Positions 28,668 through 38,514 of a stretch of 64,000 bases of DNA are shown in pieces. Within the stretch, counting starts at the first letter, position 1. Each line of letters begins with the position of its first letter. This DNA comes from Candidatus Fukatsuia endosymbiont of Tuberolachnus salignus (GTDB lineage Bacteria > Pseudomonadota > Gammaproteobacteria > Enterobacterales > Enterobacteriaceae), in contig NZ_OZ034983.1 in the NCBI RefSeq assembly GCF_964030845.1, positions 1,054,001 to 1,118,000 of the forward strand, read 5' to 3'. A program made the translations under genes and the position numbers. The notes under the pieces were generated by a model that was not told where the DNA came from, searched no databases, and worked only from the letters and a program-made list of their open reading frames with translations.

Positions 28668-28704
28668 AATAAAAACCAGGCATCAGGGGATATTCTTTGA
28701 TGCC
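28668..28704 (-). terminator. Possible terminator for trhO
   Basis: GGCATCA pairs with TGATGCC around a 12-base loop; on the minus strand it is followed by TGGTTTTTA. It overlaps the trhO stop codon, which is tight, so the call is tentative. Confidence 0.4.
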
Positions 28705-29747
28705 TTTGGCGGTATAGGCACACTAACTTGTAATAACCCTTTAGATTTGTTGAAAATTTTCATGCCATTTACCCGCCCCACACGACGTGCACGTTGTTCT
28801 TCGCTCGGTAATTGCAATTCATCCTGACAAATTTGGCTACAACATCCCGCAAATTTCTGCATACAATTTTGGCATTGAATAAATAACAGATGGCATCCCT
28901 CATTTTTACAATTAGTATGTGCATCACAGGGTATACTACACTGATGACAATGGGCGATCACATCATCAGAAATCCGTTCTCCCATACGTTCGTCAAAAAC
29001 AAAATTTTTACCCACAAATTTTAGCGCCAAACCTTGCTCTTTGGCTTTACGGACATATTCAATAATACCTCCCTCGACATGATAAACATTTTCAAAACCA
29101 CTATGACGCATATAAGCACTGGCTTTTTCACAACGAATGCCCCCCGTACAATACATAACAATATTTTTCTGTTTATCATTTTGTAGCATGTCAACAACCA
29201 TCGGCAATTGCTCGCGAAACGTATCGGATGGCACTTCTACTGCGTTTTCAAAGTGACCCACTTCATATTCATAATGATTACGCATATCTACAAAGAGTGT
29301 ATCTGGATCATCAATCATTCTATTAACTTGATCGGCTTGCAAATAGTGACCGGTATTCGCTGGGTTGAAACTTTCATCGTCAATGCCATCGGCAACAATA
29401 CGTTGGCGAACTTTCATACGCAGCACCCAGAATGATTTACCGTCGTCTTCAAGAGCGACATTCAAACGTATTTGATCTAATGCCGGATGAGCGCTAAACA
29501 ACACCTGTTTAAACGCGTCATAACGATCAACCGGCACACTAATTTGAGCATTGATCCCTTCTTTGGCAATATAAACCCGCCCAAACACGCCCAATTTAAC
29601 AAACTGACGATAAAGGCTATCGCGAAATGCTTGCGCATCTGGCAGAATGAAGTACTTGTAAAAAGAAACTGTTGTTCGCTGTTCAATTTCAGCCAACATA
29701 CGTGCTTTAAGTTCCTTATTAGAAATTCGATTATATAATGCTGACAT
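28683..29747 (-). CDS. trhO: tRNA uridine(34) hydroxylase, rhodanese family
   Basis: Oxygen-dependent hydroxylation of U34 in tRNAs that carry 5-hydroxyuridine derivatives (formerly YceA). 354 residues (E. coli 350). It has an N-terminal acylphosphatase-like part and a central rhodanese domain with active Cys in MYCTGGIRCEKASAY. A C-terminal cysteine-rich region follows, with several CxxC pairs (CHQCSIPC, CQNCMQKFAGCC). Confidence 0.95.
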   Translation of the reverse strand: MSALYNRISNKELKARMLAEIEQRTTVSFYKYFILPDAQAFRDSLYRQFVKLGVFGRVYIAKEGINAQISVPVDRYDAFKQVLFSAHPALDQIRLNVALEDDGKSFWVLRMKVRQRIVADGIDDESFNPANTGHYLQADQVNRMIDDPDTLFVDMRNHYEYEVGHFENAVEVPSDTFREQLPMVVDMLQNDKQKNIVMYCTGGIRCEKASAYMRHSGFENVYHVEGGIIEYVRKAKEQGLALKFVGKNFVFDERMGERISDDVIAHCHQCSIPCDAHTNCKNEGCHLLFIQCQNCMQKFAGCCSQICQDELQLPSEEQRARRVGRVNGMKIFNKSKGLLQVSVPIPPKASKNIP

Positions 29748-29856
29748 ACCGTACTTTCCTGTTGAACAGGTTCAAAAACGGCATACTAACAGATTTATGG
29801 CTATCCTGAGAACAAGTTAACGTACTCTTGGTAACCCACTATGATATTGAAAACAG

Positions 29857-30780
29857 ATGATACAAGCTCCTCCTTTTGATCGTTCACTGCTGCATCCGCG
29901 TTATTGGCTCACCTGGTGTGGATTCGCTCTTCTCTATTTATTAGTGCTACTTCCGTACCCTATTATTTATCGCCTGGGTATTTTTCTTGGTCGTCTTTCG
30001 ATGCGCTTCTTGCGGCATAGAGTACAGATTGCGCAGCGAAACCTGGAACTGTGCTTTCCTCAAATGTCTCGTGCTGAGCGTGATCAACTGGTAGCAAAAA
30101 ATTTCACATCCGTCGGTCTGGGGCTGTTTGAAACGGGTATGGCATGGTTCTGGCCAGACTGGAGAATTAAACGCTGGAGTCGTATTAGCGGTTTAGAACA
30201 TATCCAACGGGCACGGGAACAGGGTCAGGGGGTATTACTTATCGGTTTACACTTTCTGACCCTGGAATTAGGTGCCCGTATTATTGGTATCAATACACCG
30301 GGCATTGGTGTTTACCGTCCCCATGATAATAAAGCGATAGACTGGATGCAGACTTGGGGACGTACCCGTTCCAATAAAGCCATGCTCGATCGTAAAGACC
30401 TCAAAGGCATGGTTCGCAGCCTGAAAAAAGGAGAAATTATTTGGTACGCTCCCGATCACGACTATGGCCCACGCAGCAGCGTATTTGTCCCTTTCTTTGC
30501 CGTTGATCAGACAGCGACGACCACCGGCAGTTACTTGCTAATACGTATGGGTAAAGCGAATGTCATCCCCTTTACCCCCCATCGACTAGCAAACGGCAAA
30601 GGCTATCACATTGTTATACAACCGATGGTCGAAAATTTTCCGCTGGACAACGAAATCGAAGCGGCAGCCTTTATGAATAAAGTGGTAGAGAAAGAAATTA
30701 CCAGTGCTTCCGATCAGTATATGTGGCTACATCGGCGTTTTAAAACACGTCCAGAGGGACAACCTTCACTATATAACTGA
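29857..30780 (+). CDS. lpxL: Lauroyl acyltransferase of lipid A synthesis
   Basis: Adds laurate to Kdo2-lipid IVA at the inner membrane. 307 residues. One N-terminal membrane segment (about 18-40) is followed by the acyltransferase signature HFLTLELG with catalytic His and Glu, and WYAPDHDYGPRSSVFVPFF. It is closer to LpxL (HtrB) than to LpxM or LpxP by the conserved LLHPRYWLTW start and the MWLHRRFKTRPEG end. It shows the organism keeps a late lipid A acylation step. Confidence 0.94.
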   Translation: MIQAPPFDRSLLHPRYWLTWCGFALLYLLVLLPYPIIYRLGIFLGRLSMRFLRHRVQIAQRNLELCFPQMSRAERDQLVAKNFTSVGLGLFETGMAWFWPDWRIKRWSRISGLEHIQRAREQGQGVLLIGLHFLTLELGARIIGINTPGIGVYRPHDNKAIDWMQTWGRTRSNKAMLDRKDLKGMVRSLKKGEIIWYAPDHDYGPRSSVFVPFFAVDQTATTTGSYLLIRMGKANVIPFTPHRLANGKGYHIVIQPMVENFPLDNEIEAAAFMNKVVEKEITSASDQYMWLHRRFKTRPEGQPSLYN

Positions 30781-30783
30781 TTA

Positions 30784-30952
30784 AGAACCTGTTCGAAATC
30801 TCTTGTGCTCGCCGTGTTTTGGTCAAGTCATTCGTCAAAAATGCACTCAACATGCTCATTGACTCTCTTTTGTTTCATACAAAGGGTAACTACGCTTTTT
30901 CGCCCATTTTTTCCTCTTCTAAGCACAGCGAAAAATATTTGGAACAGGTTAT
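30784..30952 (+). repeat. MITE-like element family 2, full copy
   Basis: About 165 bp with inverted ends: AACCTGTTCGAAATCTCTTG on the left, and ATTTGGAACAGGTT on the right. The interior shares GGTCAAGTCATTCGTCAAAAA and CATGCTCATTGACTC with the copies at 37.0 and 62.2 kb. It fills half of the lpxL-nhaP2 gap; the rest (30953-31107) is AT-rich promoter sequence. Confidence 0.85.
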
Positions 30953-31107
30953 AAATACATATAATCAATGACAAATATTAATTGAAACACTTGAATTAAG
31001 TATTTGCTTTAACCTTTATTTACACGTTTCCGTGTATAATCTTAACTCATGCTGTGTACTAGTAACCGCTTTCAGTAATCCTCTATCAAATTAGGAGACC
31101 GCCCACT

Positions 31108-32835
31108 TTGGACGCCATCACTATCAACAACCTCTTTTTGATCGGCGCAGCATTAGTGGGAGCGAGTATTTTACTCAGCTCATTATCATCCCGTTTAGGG
31201 ATCCCCATTTTGGTTATTTTCCTTGCCATCGGTATGTTGGCAGGCGGTGATGGTATTGGAGGCATCCCATTCGATAATTACCCTCTTGCTTATTTGGTAA
31301 GTAATCTTGCATTGGCGGTGATCCTGCTTGATGGTGGTATGCGCACGAGAGCATCATCATTTCGTGTCGCATTGTGGCCGGCGCTATCACTGGCCACCGT
31401 AGGCGTGGTAATTACTGCGGGGTTAACTGGATGGTTAGCCGCTTGGTTGTTCGATTTAGACATTATTCAAGGGTTATTAATTGGCGCTATTATTGGCTCC
31501 ACAGATGCAGCAGCAGTATTTTCTTTGTTAGGTGGTAAAGGGCTTAATGAACGGGTGAGCGCTACCCTGGAGATCGAATCCGGCAGTAACGATCCGATGG
31601 CTGTTTTTCTGACTATTACTTTGATCTCCATGATTTCTGCCGGGGATAGTCACTTAAGTTGGATGTTTTTAGTTCATTTATTGCAACAATTTGGTTTAGG
31701 TATCCTGATAGGGCTTAGCGGCGGTTTTTTATTGTTATCACTGATCAACCGTATGCAGCTGGCTAACGGCCTTTATCCTCTGCTGGCGGTCAGTGGTGGG
31801 ATTACAATTTTTGCTTTGACAACAGCGATGAATGGCAGCGGGATCCTCGCAGTCTATCTTTGTGGATTGACACTCGGTAATCGTCCAATACGCAATCGCT
31901 CTGGAATACTACAAACTTTCGACGGGCTGGCTTGGCTGAGTCAAATAGGCATGTTTTTAGTATTGGGTCTACTTCTTAATCCGAGTGAACTGTTCCTCAT
32001 CACTCTCCCTGCTTTGGCACTTTCACTGTGGATGATCCTGTTTGCCCGCCCAGTTTCAGTTTTAGTCGGATTATTGCCATTTCGCAGTTTTAATCTCCGT
32101 GAACGTCTCTTTATCTCATGGGTTGGATTACGGGGTGCAGTACCCGTCATTTTAGCCGTCTTTCCTATGATGGCTGGATTAGCCAATGCGCATTTATTTT
32201 TTAATGTCGCCTTTTTCGTGGTGCTAGTCTCCTTGTTGCTACAAGGCACTACCTTATCGTTTGCCGCCCGCAAAACCAAGCTGGTAGTGCCTCCACCCTT
32301 GGCCCCTGTTTCACGAGTCGGCCTTGACATTGATATTAACAATCAATGGGAACAATTCATTTATCAACTTAGTTCCGATAAATGGTGCATCGGGGCCGCA
32401 CTGCGTGATTTGGAAATGCCAAAGAAAACTCGTATTGCGGCACTTTTCCGTGGTAAAGATCTGCTACATCCAACAGGTAAAACCCGTTTAAAAGAGGGCG
32501 ATATTTTATGCGTTATCGGTCACGAACATGATTTACCTGCCTTAGGTAAACTTTTTAGCCAAACACCGAGTATTCAGCTTGATGAACGCTTTTTCGGCGA
32601 TTTCATTTTAGAGGCAGATGCTAAACTTGAAGACATTTCAAATATTTATGGTTTAAATTTGGAAGAAGGCGCGGATAACCAGCAAACCTTGGGACAATTT
32701 GTGATTCATCTATTAGGCGGCAAACCCGTTATTGGCGACCAAATTGAATGGGATGGCTTAACCTGGACCATTGCTGAAATGGATGCCGAACGTGTTAGTA
32801 AAGTGGGGGTCAAGATCGTTGCTAACAAAGCATAA
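31108..32835 (+). CDS. nhaP2: K+/H+ antiporter NhaP2 (CvrA)
   Basis: CPA1-family inner-membrane antiporter linked to potassium and pH balance. 575 residues (E. coli 578). About a dozen membrane segments fill residues 1-395, with the conserved GAIIGSTDAAAVFSLLGG and ESGSNDPMAVFLT blocks. A cytoplasmic TrkA-C-like regulatory domain follows (GEDILCVIGHE region mid-C-terminus). It starts at TTG 31108 with AGGAGA upstream. Confidence 0.94.
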   Translation: MDAITINNLFLIGAALVGASILLSSLSSRLGIPILVIFLAIGMLAGGDGIGGIPFDNYPLAYLVSNLALAVILLDGGMRTRASSFRVALWPALSLATVGVVITAGLTGWLAAWLFDLDIIQGLLIGAIIGSTDAAAVFSLLGGKGLNERVSATLEIESGSNDPMAVFLTITLISMISAGDSHLSWMFLVHLLQQFGLGILIGLSGGFLLLSLINRMQLANGLYPLLAVSGGITIFALTTAMNGSGILAVYLCGLTLGNRPIRNRSGILQTFDGLAWLSQIGMFLVLGLLLNPSELFLITLPALALSLWMILFARPVSVLVGLLPFRSFNLRERLFISWVGLRGAVPVILAVFPMMAGLANAHLFFNVAFFVVLVSLLLQGTTLSFAARKTKLVVPPPLAPVSRVGLDIDINNQWEQFIYQLSSDKWCIGAALRDLEMPKKTRIAALFRGKDLLHPTGKTRLKEGDILCVIGHEHDLPALGKLFSQTPSIQLDERFFGDFILEADAKLEDISNIYGLNLEEGADNQQTLGQFVIHLLGGKPVIGDQIEWDGLTWTIAEMDAERVSKVGVKIVANKA

Positions 32836-32942
32836 CAACAGAGGGATGTACATTCAAATCTACATAAGGGAAATGTTTTATTTCTGCAACCCTATGCTAA
32901 ATGTTAGTATTGCCGTGCAAACTTTTAGATTAAGGTAACTCG

Positions 32943-34676
32943 GTGAATATTCAGGCTCTTCTCTCAGATAAAATCGGCAAGGCGCTGATCACGGCGGGTG
33001 CGCCCACAGATAGCGATGCTCAGGTCCGCCAATCAGCCAAGCCACAGTTTGGCGATTATCAGGCTAATGGTGTGATGTCCGTTGCCAAAATGTTAGCTAT
33101 ACCGCCACGCCAATTAGCGGGAAAAGTCGTTGATTTTCTAGATCTTAAAGGTATCGCCCGCAAAATAGAAATAGCAGGCCCGGGTTTTATCAATATTTTT
33201 CTTGATCGTCAGTGGTTAGCGACACAGATTGACCAAATATTGATAGCACCTAAAAAACTGGGTATCACCCCAGTATCACCCCAAACCGTGGTTATCGATT
33301 ACTCAGCCCCTAACGTAGCCAAAGAAATGCACGTCGGTCATCTACGTTCTACCATCATCGGTGATGCCATCGCCCGTACCTTGACCTTTCTCGGTCACAA
33401 CGTCATTCGCGCCAACCACGTGGGCGACTGGGGTACTCAGTTTGGCATGTTGATCGCCTATCTAGAAAAAATGCAGCATGATAACCCTAGTAATATGGCG
33501 TTATCGGATCTGGAAACATTTTACCGCGCCGCAAAAAAAAACTACGACGAAGATGAAGAATTTGCGCAACGCTCGCGCGCTTATGTGGTGAAATTACAGG
33601 CGGGTGACGAACAGTGCCGTAAAATGTGGCGTCAGCTGGTTGACATTACCATGACACAAAATCAGATTTCTTATGATCGTTTGCATGTCACTCTAACCAA
33701 AGACGACATCATGGGCGAGAGCCTGTATAACCCGATGCTACCGGGTATAGTCGCGGATTTGAAAGCCCAAGGGCTAGCGGTAGAAAGTGCAGGCGCGACC
33801 GTGGTATTTTTCGACGAATACAAAAATAAGGCAGGTGAACCGACGGCCGTTATCGTCCAGAAAAAAGACGGTGGCTATCTTTATACCACCTCTGATATTG
33901 CCTGTGCTAAATACCGTTGCCAAACTCTCGGTGCTGATCGGATCCTCTATTACACTGACTCCCGTCAACATCAGCATCTGACACAAACCTGGAGCATCGC
34001 GCGCAAAGCCGGTTATGTACCAGAGTCAGTGTCACTGGAACATCATATGTTTGGAATGATGTTAGGTAAAGACGGAAAACCCTTTAAAACCCGCACTGGC
34101 GGTACCGTTAAGCTGGCCGATCTCTTGGATGAAGCTATTGAACGGGCGGATAACCTGATCCGCGAAAAAAATCCGGAGATGCCCGCCGAAGAATTAAAAC
34201 AACTGGTCAACACCGTCGGTATCGGGGCAGTGAAATACGCCGATTTATCTAAAAACCGCACTACTGACTATATTTTCGACTGGGATAATATGCTCACTTT
34301 CGATGGTAATACCGCACCTTATATGCAATATGCTTATAGCCGCGTCGTTTCCATATTTAAACGTGCCGCAATCGATGAAACTAGCCTTACAGTGCCCCTC
34401 ATCATCAGTGAAGATCGCGAAGCGACACTGGCAACACGTTTATTACAATTTGAAGAAACCATTACCACAGTGGCACGTGATGGCACACCACATGTTATGT
34501 GTGCTTATTTGTATGATCTCGCTGTTTTATTTTCCAGTTTCTATGAACACTGTCCGATTTTAAATGCCACCAGTGAACAAACACGCCACAGTCGCCTCAA
34601 ACTCGCATTACTCACGGCTAAAATACTAAAACAAGGTTTAGATACCTTAGGGATCCAGACAGTAGAGCGGATGTAA
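32943..34676 (+). CDS. argS: Arginyl-tRNA synthetase
   Basis: Class I synthetase that charges tRNA-Arg. 577 residues, the same length as E. coli, from a GTG start after AAGGTAA. HIGH-type motif HVGHLRS and the N-terminal tRNA-binding domain are intact. It has no classical KMSKS, as in most ArgRS; GKDGKPFKTRTGG fills that place. Its stop lies one base from the murJ stop on the other strand, leaving no room for a separate terminator. Confidence 0.97.
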   Translation: MNIQALLSDKIGKALITAGAPTDSDAQVRQSAKPQFGDYQANGVMSVAKMLAIPPRQLAGKVVDFLDLKGIARKIEIAGPGFINIFLDRQWLATQIDQILIAPKKLGITPVSPQTVVIDYSAPNVAKEMHVGHLRSTIIGDAIARTLTFLGHNVIRANHVGDWGTQFGMLIAYLEKMQHDNPSNMALSDLETFYRAAKKNYDEDEEFAQRSRAYVVKLQAGDEQCRKMWRQLVDITMTQNQISYDRLHVTLTKDDIMGESLYNPMLPGIVADLKAQGLAVESAGATVVFFDEYKNKAGEPTAVIVQKKDGGYLYTTSDIACAKYRCQTLGADRILYYTDSRQHQHLTQTWSIARKAGYVPESVSLEHHMFGMMLGKDGKPFKTRTGGTVKLADLLDEAIERADNLIREKNPEMPAEELKQLVNTVGIGAVKYADLSKNRTTDYIFDWDNMLTFDGNTAPYMQYAYSRVVSIFKRAAIDETSLTVPLIISEDREATLATRLLQFEETITTVARDGTPHVMCAYLYDLAVLFSSFYEHCPILNATSEQTRHSRLKLALLTAKILKQGLDTLGIQTVERM

Positions 34677-34677
34677 T

Positions 34678-36216
34678 TTAGAAAGACCGTGAACCCATAA
34701 AATCACGCAGCCTAAAGCCTAACAATCCCAACACGGCAAAATACGATCCCGCGCCCACTAGCACCACTGCGGACAAACGCAATAACCGATACACCATGCC
34801 GCCGCTATCCCAAGGCGGCATTAACCCTAATACTGTTAGCAACACCGCACACATGATCAATACTGCGACCAACAATTTGCCTAGAAATAGCAACCAACCA
34901 GGTTGTGGATGAAAAATCTTTTGTTTACGTAATTGCCAATACAATAAGCTGGCATTTAAGCACGCTCCCAACCCAATAGACAACGACAACCCGGCATGTT
35001 GTAAGGGTGTAATAAAAATCAAATTCATTATCTGCGTCATAATCAAGGTGATCACAGCGATTTTGACCGGTGTTTTAATATCCTGCCGTGAATAAAATCC
35101 CGGTGCCAGTACCTTTACTACAATCAATCCCATCAAACCCACAGAATAAGCCACCAACGCGTGTTGGGTCATCAACGCATCAAACGCGCTAAAGTTACCG
35201 TACTGGAATAATGCCACCGTGAGAGGTTTAGCGATGATCCCCAAGGCAAGGGCACTGGGCAGCGCTAGCAAAAAACAGAGCCGTAATCCCCAATCCATCA
35301 AACGGGAATATTCATCATCATTGCCGGTAGAAAAACTTTTAGCTAACGCAGGCAACAAAATAGTGCCTAATGCTACACCTAATACACCTGCTGGAAACTC
35401 CATCAAACGGTCAGCGTAATACATCCAAGAAACCGAGCCAGAAACCAAAAAAGAAGCAAAAATGGTATTGATGATCAACGAAATCTGGCTAACAGAAACA
35501 CCGAAGATAGCCGGCACCATTTGCCTCATTACCCGCCAAACACCGGTATTACGTAGATCTAACCGCGGTAAAACCAACATCCCCACTTTTTTCAAATAGG
35601 GTAACTGATAGCCTAATTGCAGTACGCCGCCTAATACTACTGCCCATGCCAACACTAAAACCGGTGGATCAAAATAAGGAGCGGCAAACAAGGCAAAACC
35701 AATCATACTGATATTCAAAAAACTAGGGGCAAAGGCTGGGATAGAAAAACGGTTCCAAGTATTTAAAATGGCGGCAACCAATGAGGAAAGAGAAATCAAT
35801 AAGATATAAGGAAAAGTAATACGTAACAACGAAGAGGTCAATGCAAATTTATCCGCCGTATCGACAAACCCAGGGGCAGTAATAAAAATAATCCAAGGTG
35901 CTGCTAACATACCCAGCAGTGTAACCACAACCAACACTAAAGTTAATAATCCAGCGACATAAGCCACAAAAGTACGTGTTGCCTCCTCTCCTTGCTGGTT
36001 TTTATATTCAGCCAAGAGAGGCACAAAAGCCTGCGAAAAGGCACCTTCGGCGAAAATACGGCGTAATAAATTAGGTAATTTAAATGCGACAAAAAATGCA
36101 TCCGTGGCCATACCTGCACCAAATACCCGCGCTATGACGGCATCACGAGCAAAACCCAATACACGTGAGAACAGGGTCATAGAACTAACGGCTGCCAATG
36201 ACTTCAATAAATTCAT
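34678..36216 (-). CDS. murJ: Lipid II flippase MurJ
   Basis: Flips lipid II across the inner membrane for peptidoglycan synthesis. 512 residues (E. coli 511) with 14 expected membrane helices. It starts NLLKSLAAVSSMTLFSRVLGF with the conserved RDAVIARVFGAGMATDAFFVAFKLPN block. No damage is seen. Confidence 0.97.
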   Translation of the reverse strand: MNLLKSLAAVSSMTLFSRVLGFARDAVIARVFGAGMATDAFFVAFKLPNLLRRIFAEGAFSQAFVPLLAEYKNQQGEEATRTFVAYVAGLLTLVLVVVTLLGMLAAPWIIFITAPGFVDTADKFALTSSLLRITFPYILLISLSSLVAAILNTWNRFSIPAFAPSFLNISMIGFALFAAPYFDPPVLVLAWAVVLGGVLQLGYQLPYLKKVGMLVLPRLDLRNTGVWRVMRQMVPAIFGVSVSQISLIINTIFASFLVSGSVSWMYYADRLMEFPAGVLGVALGTILLPALAKSFSTGNDDEYSRLMDWGLRLCFLLALPSALALGIIAKPLTVALFQYGNFSAFDALMTQHALVAYSVGLMGLIVVKVLAPGFYSRQDIKTPVKIAVITLIMTQIMNLIFITPLQHAGLSLSIGLGACLNASLLYWQLRKQKIFHPQPGWLLFLGKLLVAVLIMCAVLLTVLGLMPPWDSGGMVYRLLRLSAVVLVGAGSYFAVLGLLGFRLRDFMGSRSF

Positions 36217-36368
36217 ATTTTCTTCTATTTAGTGTAATTAATCACAACTCTATTAGATAATCAATCGTGATAAAATGAAAATCATTTGTATAAAAATTGG
36301 ATATGTTATGGCGAAAACAGCAGTCTAGCCGCTATTATTAGCCAGATATATTTTTTAATAGGGTTGAG

Positions 36369-36938
36369 ATGATGATAAACAGATGGCTTTACGTAGTCAT
36401 TATGCTGACAGTGGTGTGGACAATCACCGCGTGCAAGCCACTCATGCAATACAGTATCAGTGAGCAGGAAATCAATAAATACCTGCAACAGCATAATAAT
36501 TATGAAAAAAAAATTGGCATTCCGGGTCTGGTCGATGCGCAAATCACCCTAAGCCAACTACAAAGTCAGATCGGTCGCACTGTATCAGATAAAATCCAGC
36601 TAACCGGCAATGCCAAAGTGGCTATCACTTCACTTTTAGGGCTGCAAAATGCGGATATCACTTTGACGCTGATAGCTAAACCTCAATTTGATCGCGACAA
36701 AGGCGCCATTTTTCTCAAAGATTTGGCGCTAACTGATTACACCGTCAAACCGGAAGAAATGGACGCCGTGATGAAGATGTTAACCCCTTATCTCAATCAA
36801 TCGCTAAAATCCTATTTTAATCAATACCCCGCTTATGTGCTAAATGCAGATAACAGTATCGTTGAAATGCTCGCCCAAAAATTGGCTAAAGGACTGGAAA
36901 TAAAACCCGGCCAACTCGTGATCCCATTTAAGGACTAA
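36369..36938 (+). CDS. yceB: YceB-type outer lipoprotein (DUF1439)
   Basis: 189 residues. An N-terminal hydrophobic signal of about 20 residues ends in a lipobox (TITAC) with the lipidated Cys at about 22. The rest fits the YceB/DUF1439 family (SEQEINKYLQ and the LTDYTVKPEEMDAVMKML block). Its function is not established. It is divergent from murJ, as in the E. coli neighbourhood. Confidence 0.9.
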   Translation: MMINRWLYVVIMLTVVWTITACKPLMQYSISEQEINKYLQQHNNYEKKIGIPGLVDAQITLSQLQSQIGRTVSDKIQLTGNAKVAITSLLGLQNADITLTLIAKPQFDRDKGAIFLKDLALTDYTVKPEEMDAVMKMLTPYLNQSLKSYFNQYPAYVLNADNSIVEMLAQKLAKGLEIKPGQLVIPFKD

Positions 36939-37040
36939 GTCAGCCTGCAAACTGGTCAGATGAGTAAAATCGTTAGTCACCATGACTACTACTTACTTTG
37001 TAGGCAAGTTGGATGGTAAACTAACGGCGATTTATCTTGG

Positions 37041-37208
37041 AGCCTGTTCCAAATCTTTTTCACTGTGCTCATGAAGAGGAGAAAATGAGCGAGAAAGTAC
37101 AGTGACTCTTTGTATACAACGAAAAGGAGTAAGTGGGCATTTTGAGCATGTTTTTGACGAATGACTTGATCAAAAAACGGAGAGCACAAGAGATTTCGAA
37201 CAGGTTAT
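37041..37208 (-). repeat. MITE-like element family 2, inverted full copy
   Basis: Ends AGCCTGTTCCAAATCTTTTT and GAGATTTCGAACAGGTTAT are inverted repeats. The interior is the reverse complement of the 30.8-kb copy, including TTGACGAATGACTTGATCAA and a central TTGTATACAA palindrome. Confidence 0.85.
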
Positions 37209-37235
37209 TAAGTACTTTCTTTCATTTTGCTTTAC

Positions 37236-37378
37236 TAGACTTCTTGCAAAACCGTCGTTCGTTATGTGAAGTCAAGGCTCCCCGGCGCACAGCAACCTCA
37301 GTGTATAGAATACATGAGGACTGCGAGCACCGTGTGACGCCACATTCACATCATGCAGTAGGTTTTGCAAGAAGTCTG
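37236..37378 (+). repeat. MITE-like element family 1, copy D
   Basis: 143 bp bounded by TAGACTTCTTGCAAAACC and GGTTTTGCAAGAAGTCTG. The interior carries GTTCGTTATGTGAAGTCAAG and ATACATGAGGACTGCGAGCA. It is placed 28 bases after a family 2 copy, in front of aroH. Together the two fill most of the 505-base yceB-aroH gap. Confidence 0.88.
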
Positions 37379-37443
37379 TTGTGATCCACACCACATCACT
37401 CTTAGATACATAACCATAGAGAAAAACCTGTTAGAGAGCCATC

Positions 37444-38514
37444 ATGCCCAAAACAGATGAACTGCGGACCGCGCGCATCGACAGTTTGATCACGCCACAA
37501 CAGCTAGCAAACAAATTGCCGATTTCTGACAGTGTCGCAAATAGCGTAGAGCTGTCACGTAAACGAATTGAGAATATTCTGACAGGGGAAGATCGTCGCC
37601 TGTTAGTCGTGGTGGGTCCTTGCTCTATTCATGATCCCATCGCTGCTATCGACTATGCAGAGCAACTTAATCAGCTACGGAAACAACATCAAAAACGGTT
37701 AGAAATCGTCATGCGTACCTATTTTGAGAAACCACGTACCGTCGTCGGCTGGAAGGGTATGATTTCCGATCCACTCCTCAACGGCAGTTATCAAGTCAAT
37801 TTAGGTATCGAACGAGCACGAGAATTTTTGCTGGCTGTCAATCAACTCGGTTTGCCAACCGCGACAGAATTTTTAGACATGGTGACTGGACAGTATATTG
37901 CTGATCTGATTAGCTGGGCGGCGATTGGCGCTCGCACCAGCGAAAGCCAGATCCACCGTGAAATGGCTTCCGCTCTTTCCTGCCCTGTCGGTTTTAAAAA
38001 CGGTACTGATGGCAATATTCATATTGCTATCGATGCCGTCCGCGCCGCACAAGCCAGCCATGTATTCCTCTCGCCAGACAAGCAGGGTCAAATGACCATC
38101 TACCAAACTCATGGCAATCCATATAGCCATATTGTTCTGCGTGGTGGAAAAAAGCCAAACTATCATCAGGCAGACATTGCAACGGTTTGCAAACATTTGC
38201 AGAAATTTAAACTCGCGCCACATCTCGTAGTAGATTTCAGTCACGGCAATTGCCAAAAAATGCACCGTAACCAATTAAATGTGGCGGATAGCATTAATCA
38301 GCAGATCCGCTCAGGCTCTTCGGCTATCGTTGGTGTCATGGTCGAAAGTTTCCTTGTGGAAGGCACTCAAAATATGCTCACTGGACAACCCTTGGCATAT
38401 GGGCAATCCGTTACTGATCCCTGTCTCGGTTGGGAAGACACCCGAGATCTGTTAAATAAATTAGCTGATGCGGTCACTGCTCGCTTTACGTTGAGCGACT
38501 TCATCAAGGAATGA
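37444..38514 (+). CDS. aroH: DAHP synthase, AroH type
   Basis: Condenses phosphoenolpyruvate and erythrose 4-phosphate, the first step of aromatic amino acid synthesis. 356 residues. The sequence is closer to the Trp-sensitive AroH (start TDELRTARIDSLITP) than to AroF or AroG. Metal and substrate blocks VGPCSIHDP, ATEFLDM, KNGTDGN, DFSHGNC and DPCLGWEDT are intact. The C-terminus runs a few residues past E. coli AroH (TLSDFIKE) and its last 54 bases overlap the end of the convergent island gene. No TrpR operator was identified. Confidence 0.93.
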   Translation: MPKTDELRTARIDSLITPQQLANKLPISDSVANSVELSRKRIENILTGEDRRLLVVVGPCSIHDPIAAIDYAEQLNQLRKQHQKRLEIVMRTYFEKPRTVVGWKGMISDPLLNGSYQVNLGIERAREFLLAVNQLGLPTATEFLDMVTGQYIADLISWAAIGARTSESQIHREMASALSCPVGFKNGTDGNIHIAIDAVRAAQASHVFLSPDKQGQMTIYQTHGNPYSHIVLRGGKKPNYHQADIATVCKHLQKFKLAPHLVVDFSHGNCQKMHRNQLNVADSINQQIRSGSSAIVGVMVESFLVEGTQNMLTGQPLAYGQSVTDPCLGWEDTRDLLNKLADAVTARFTLSDFIKE

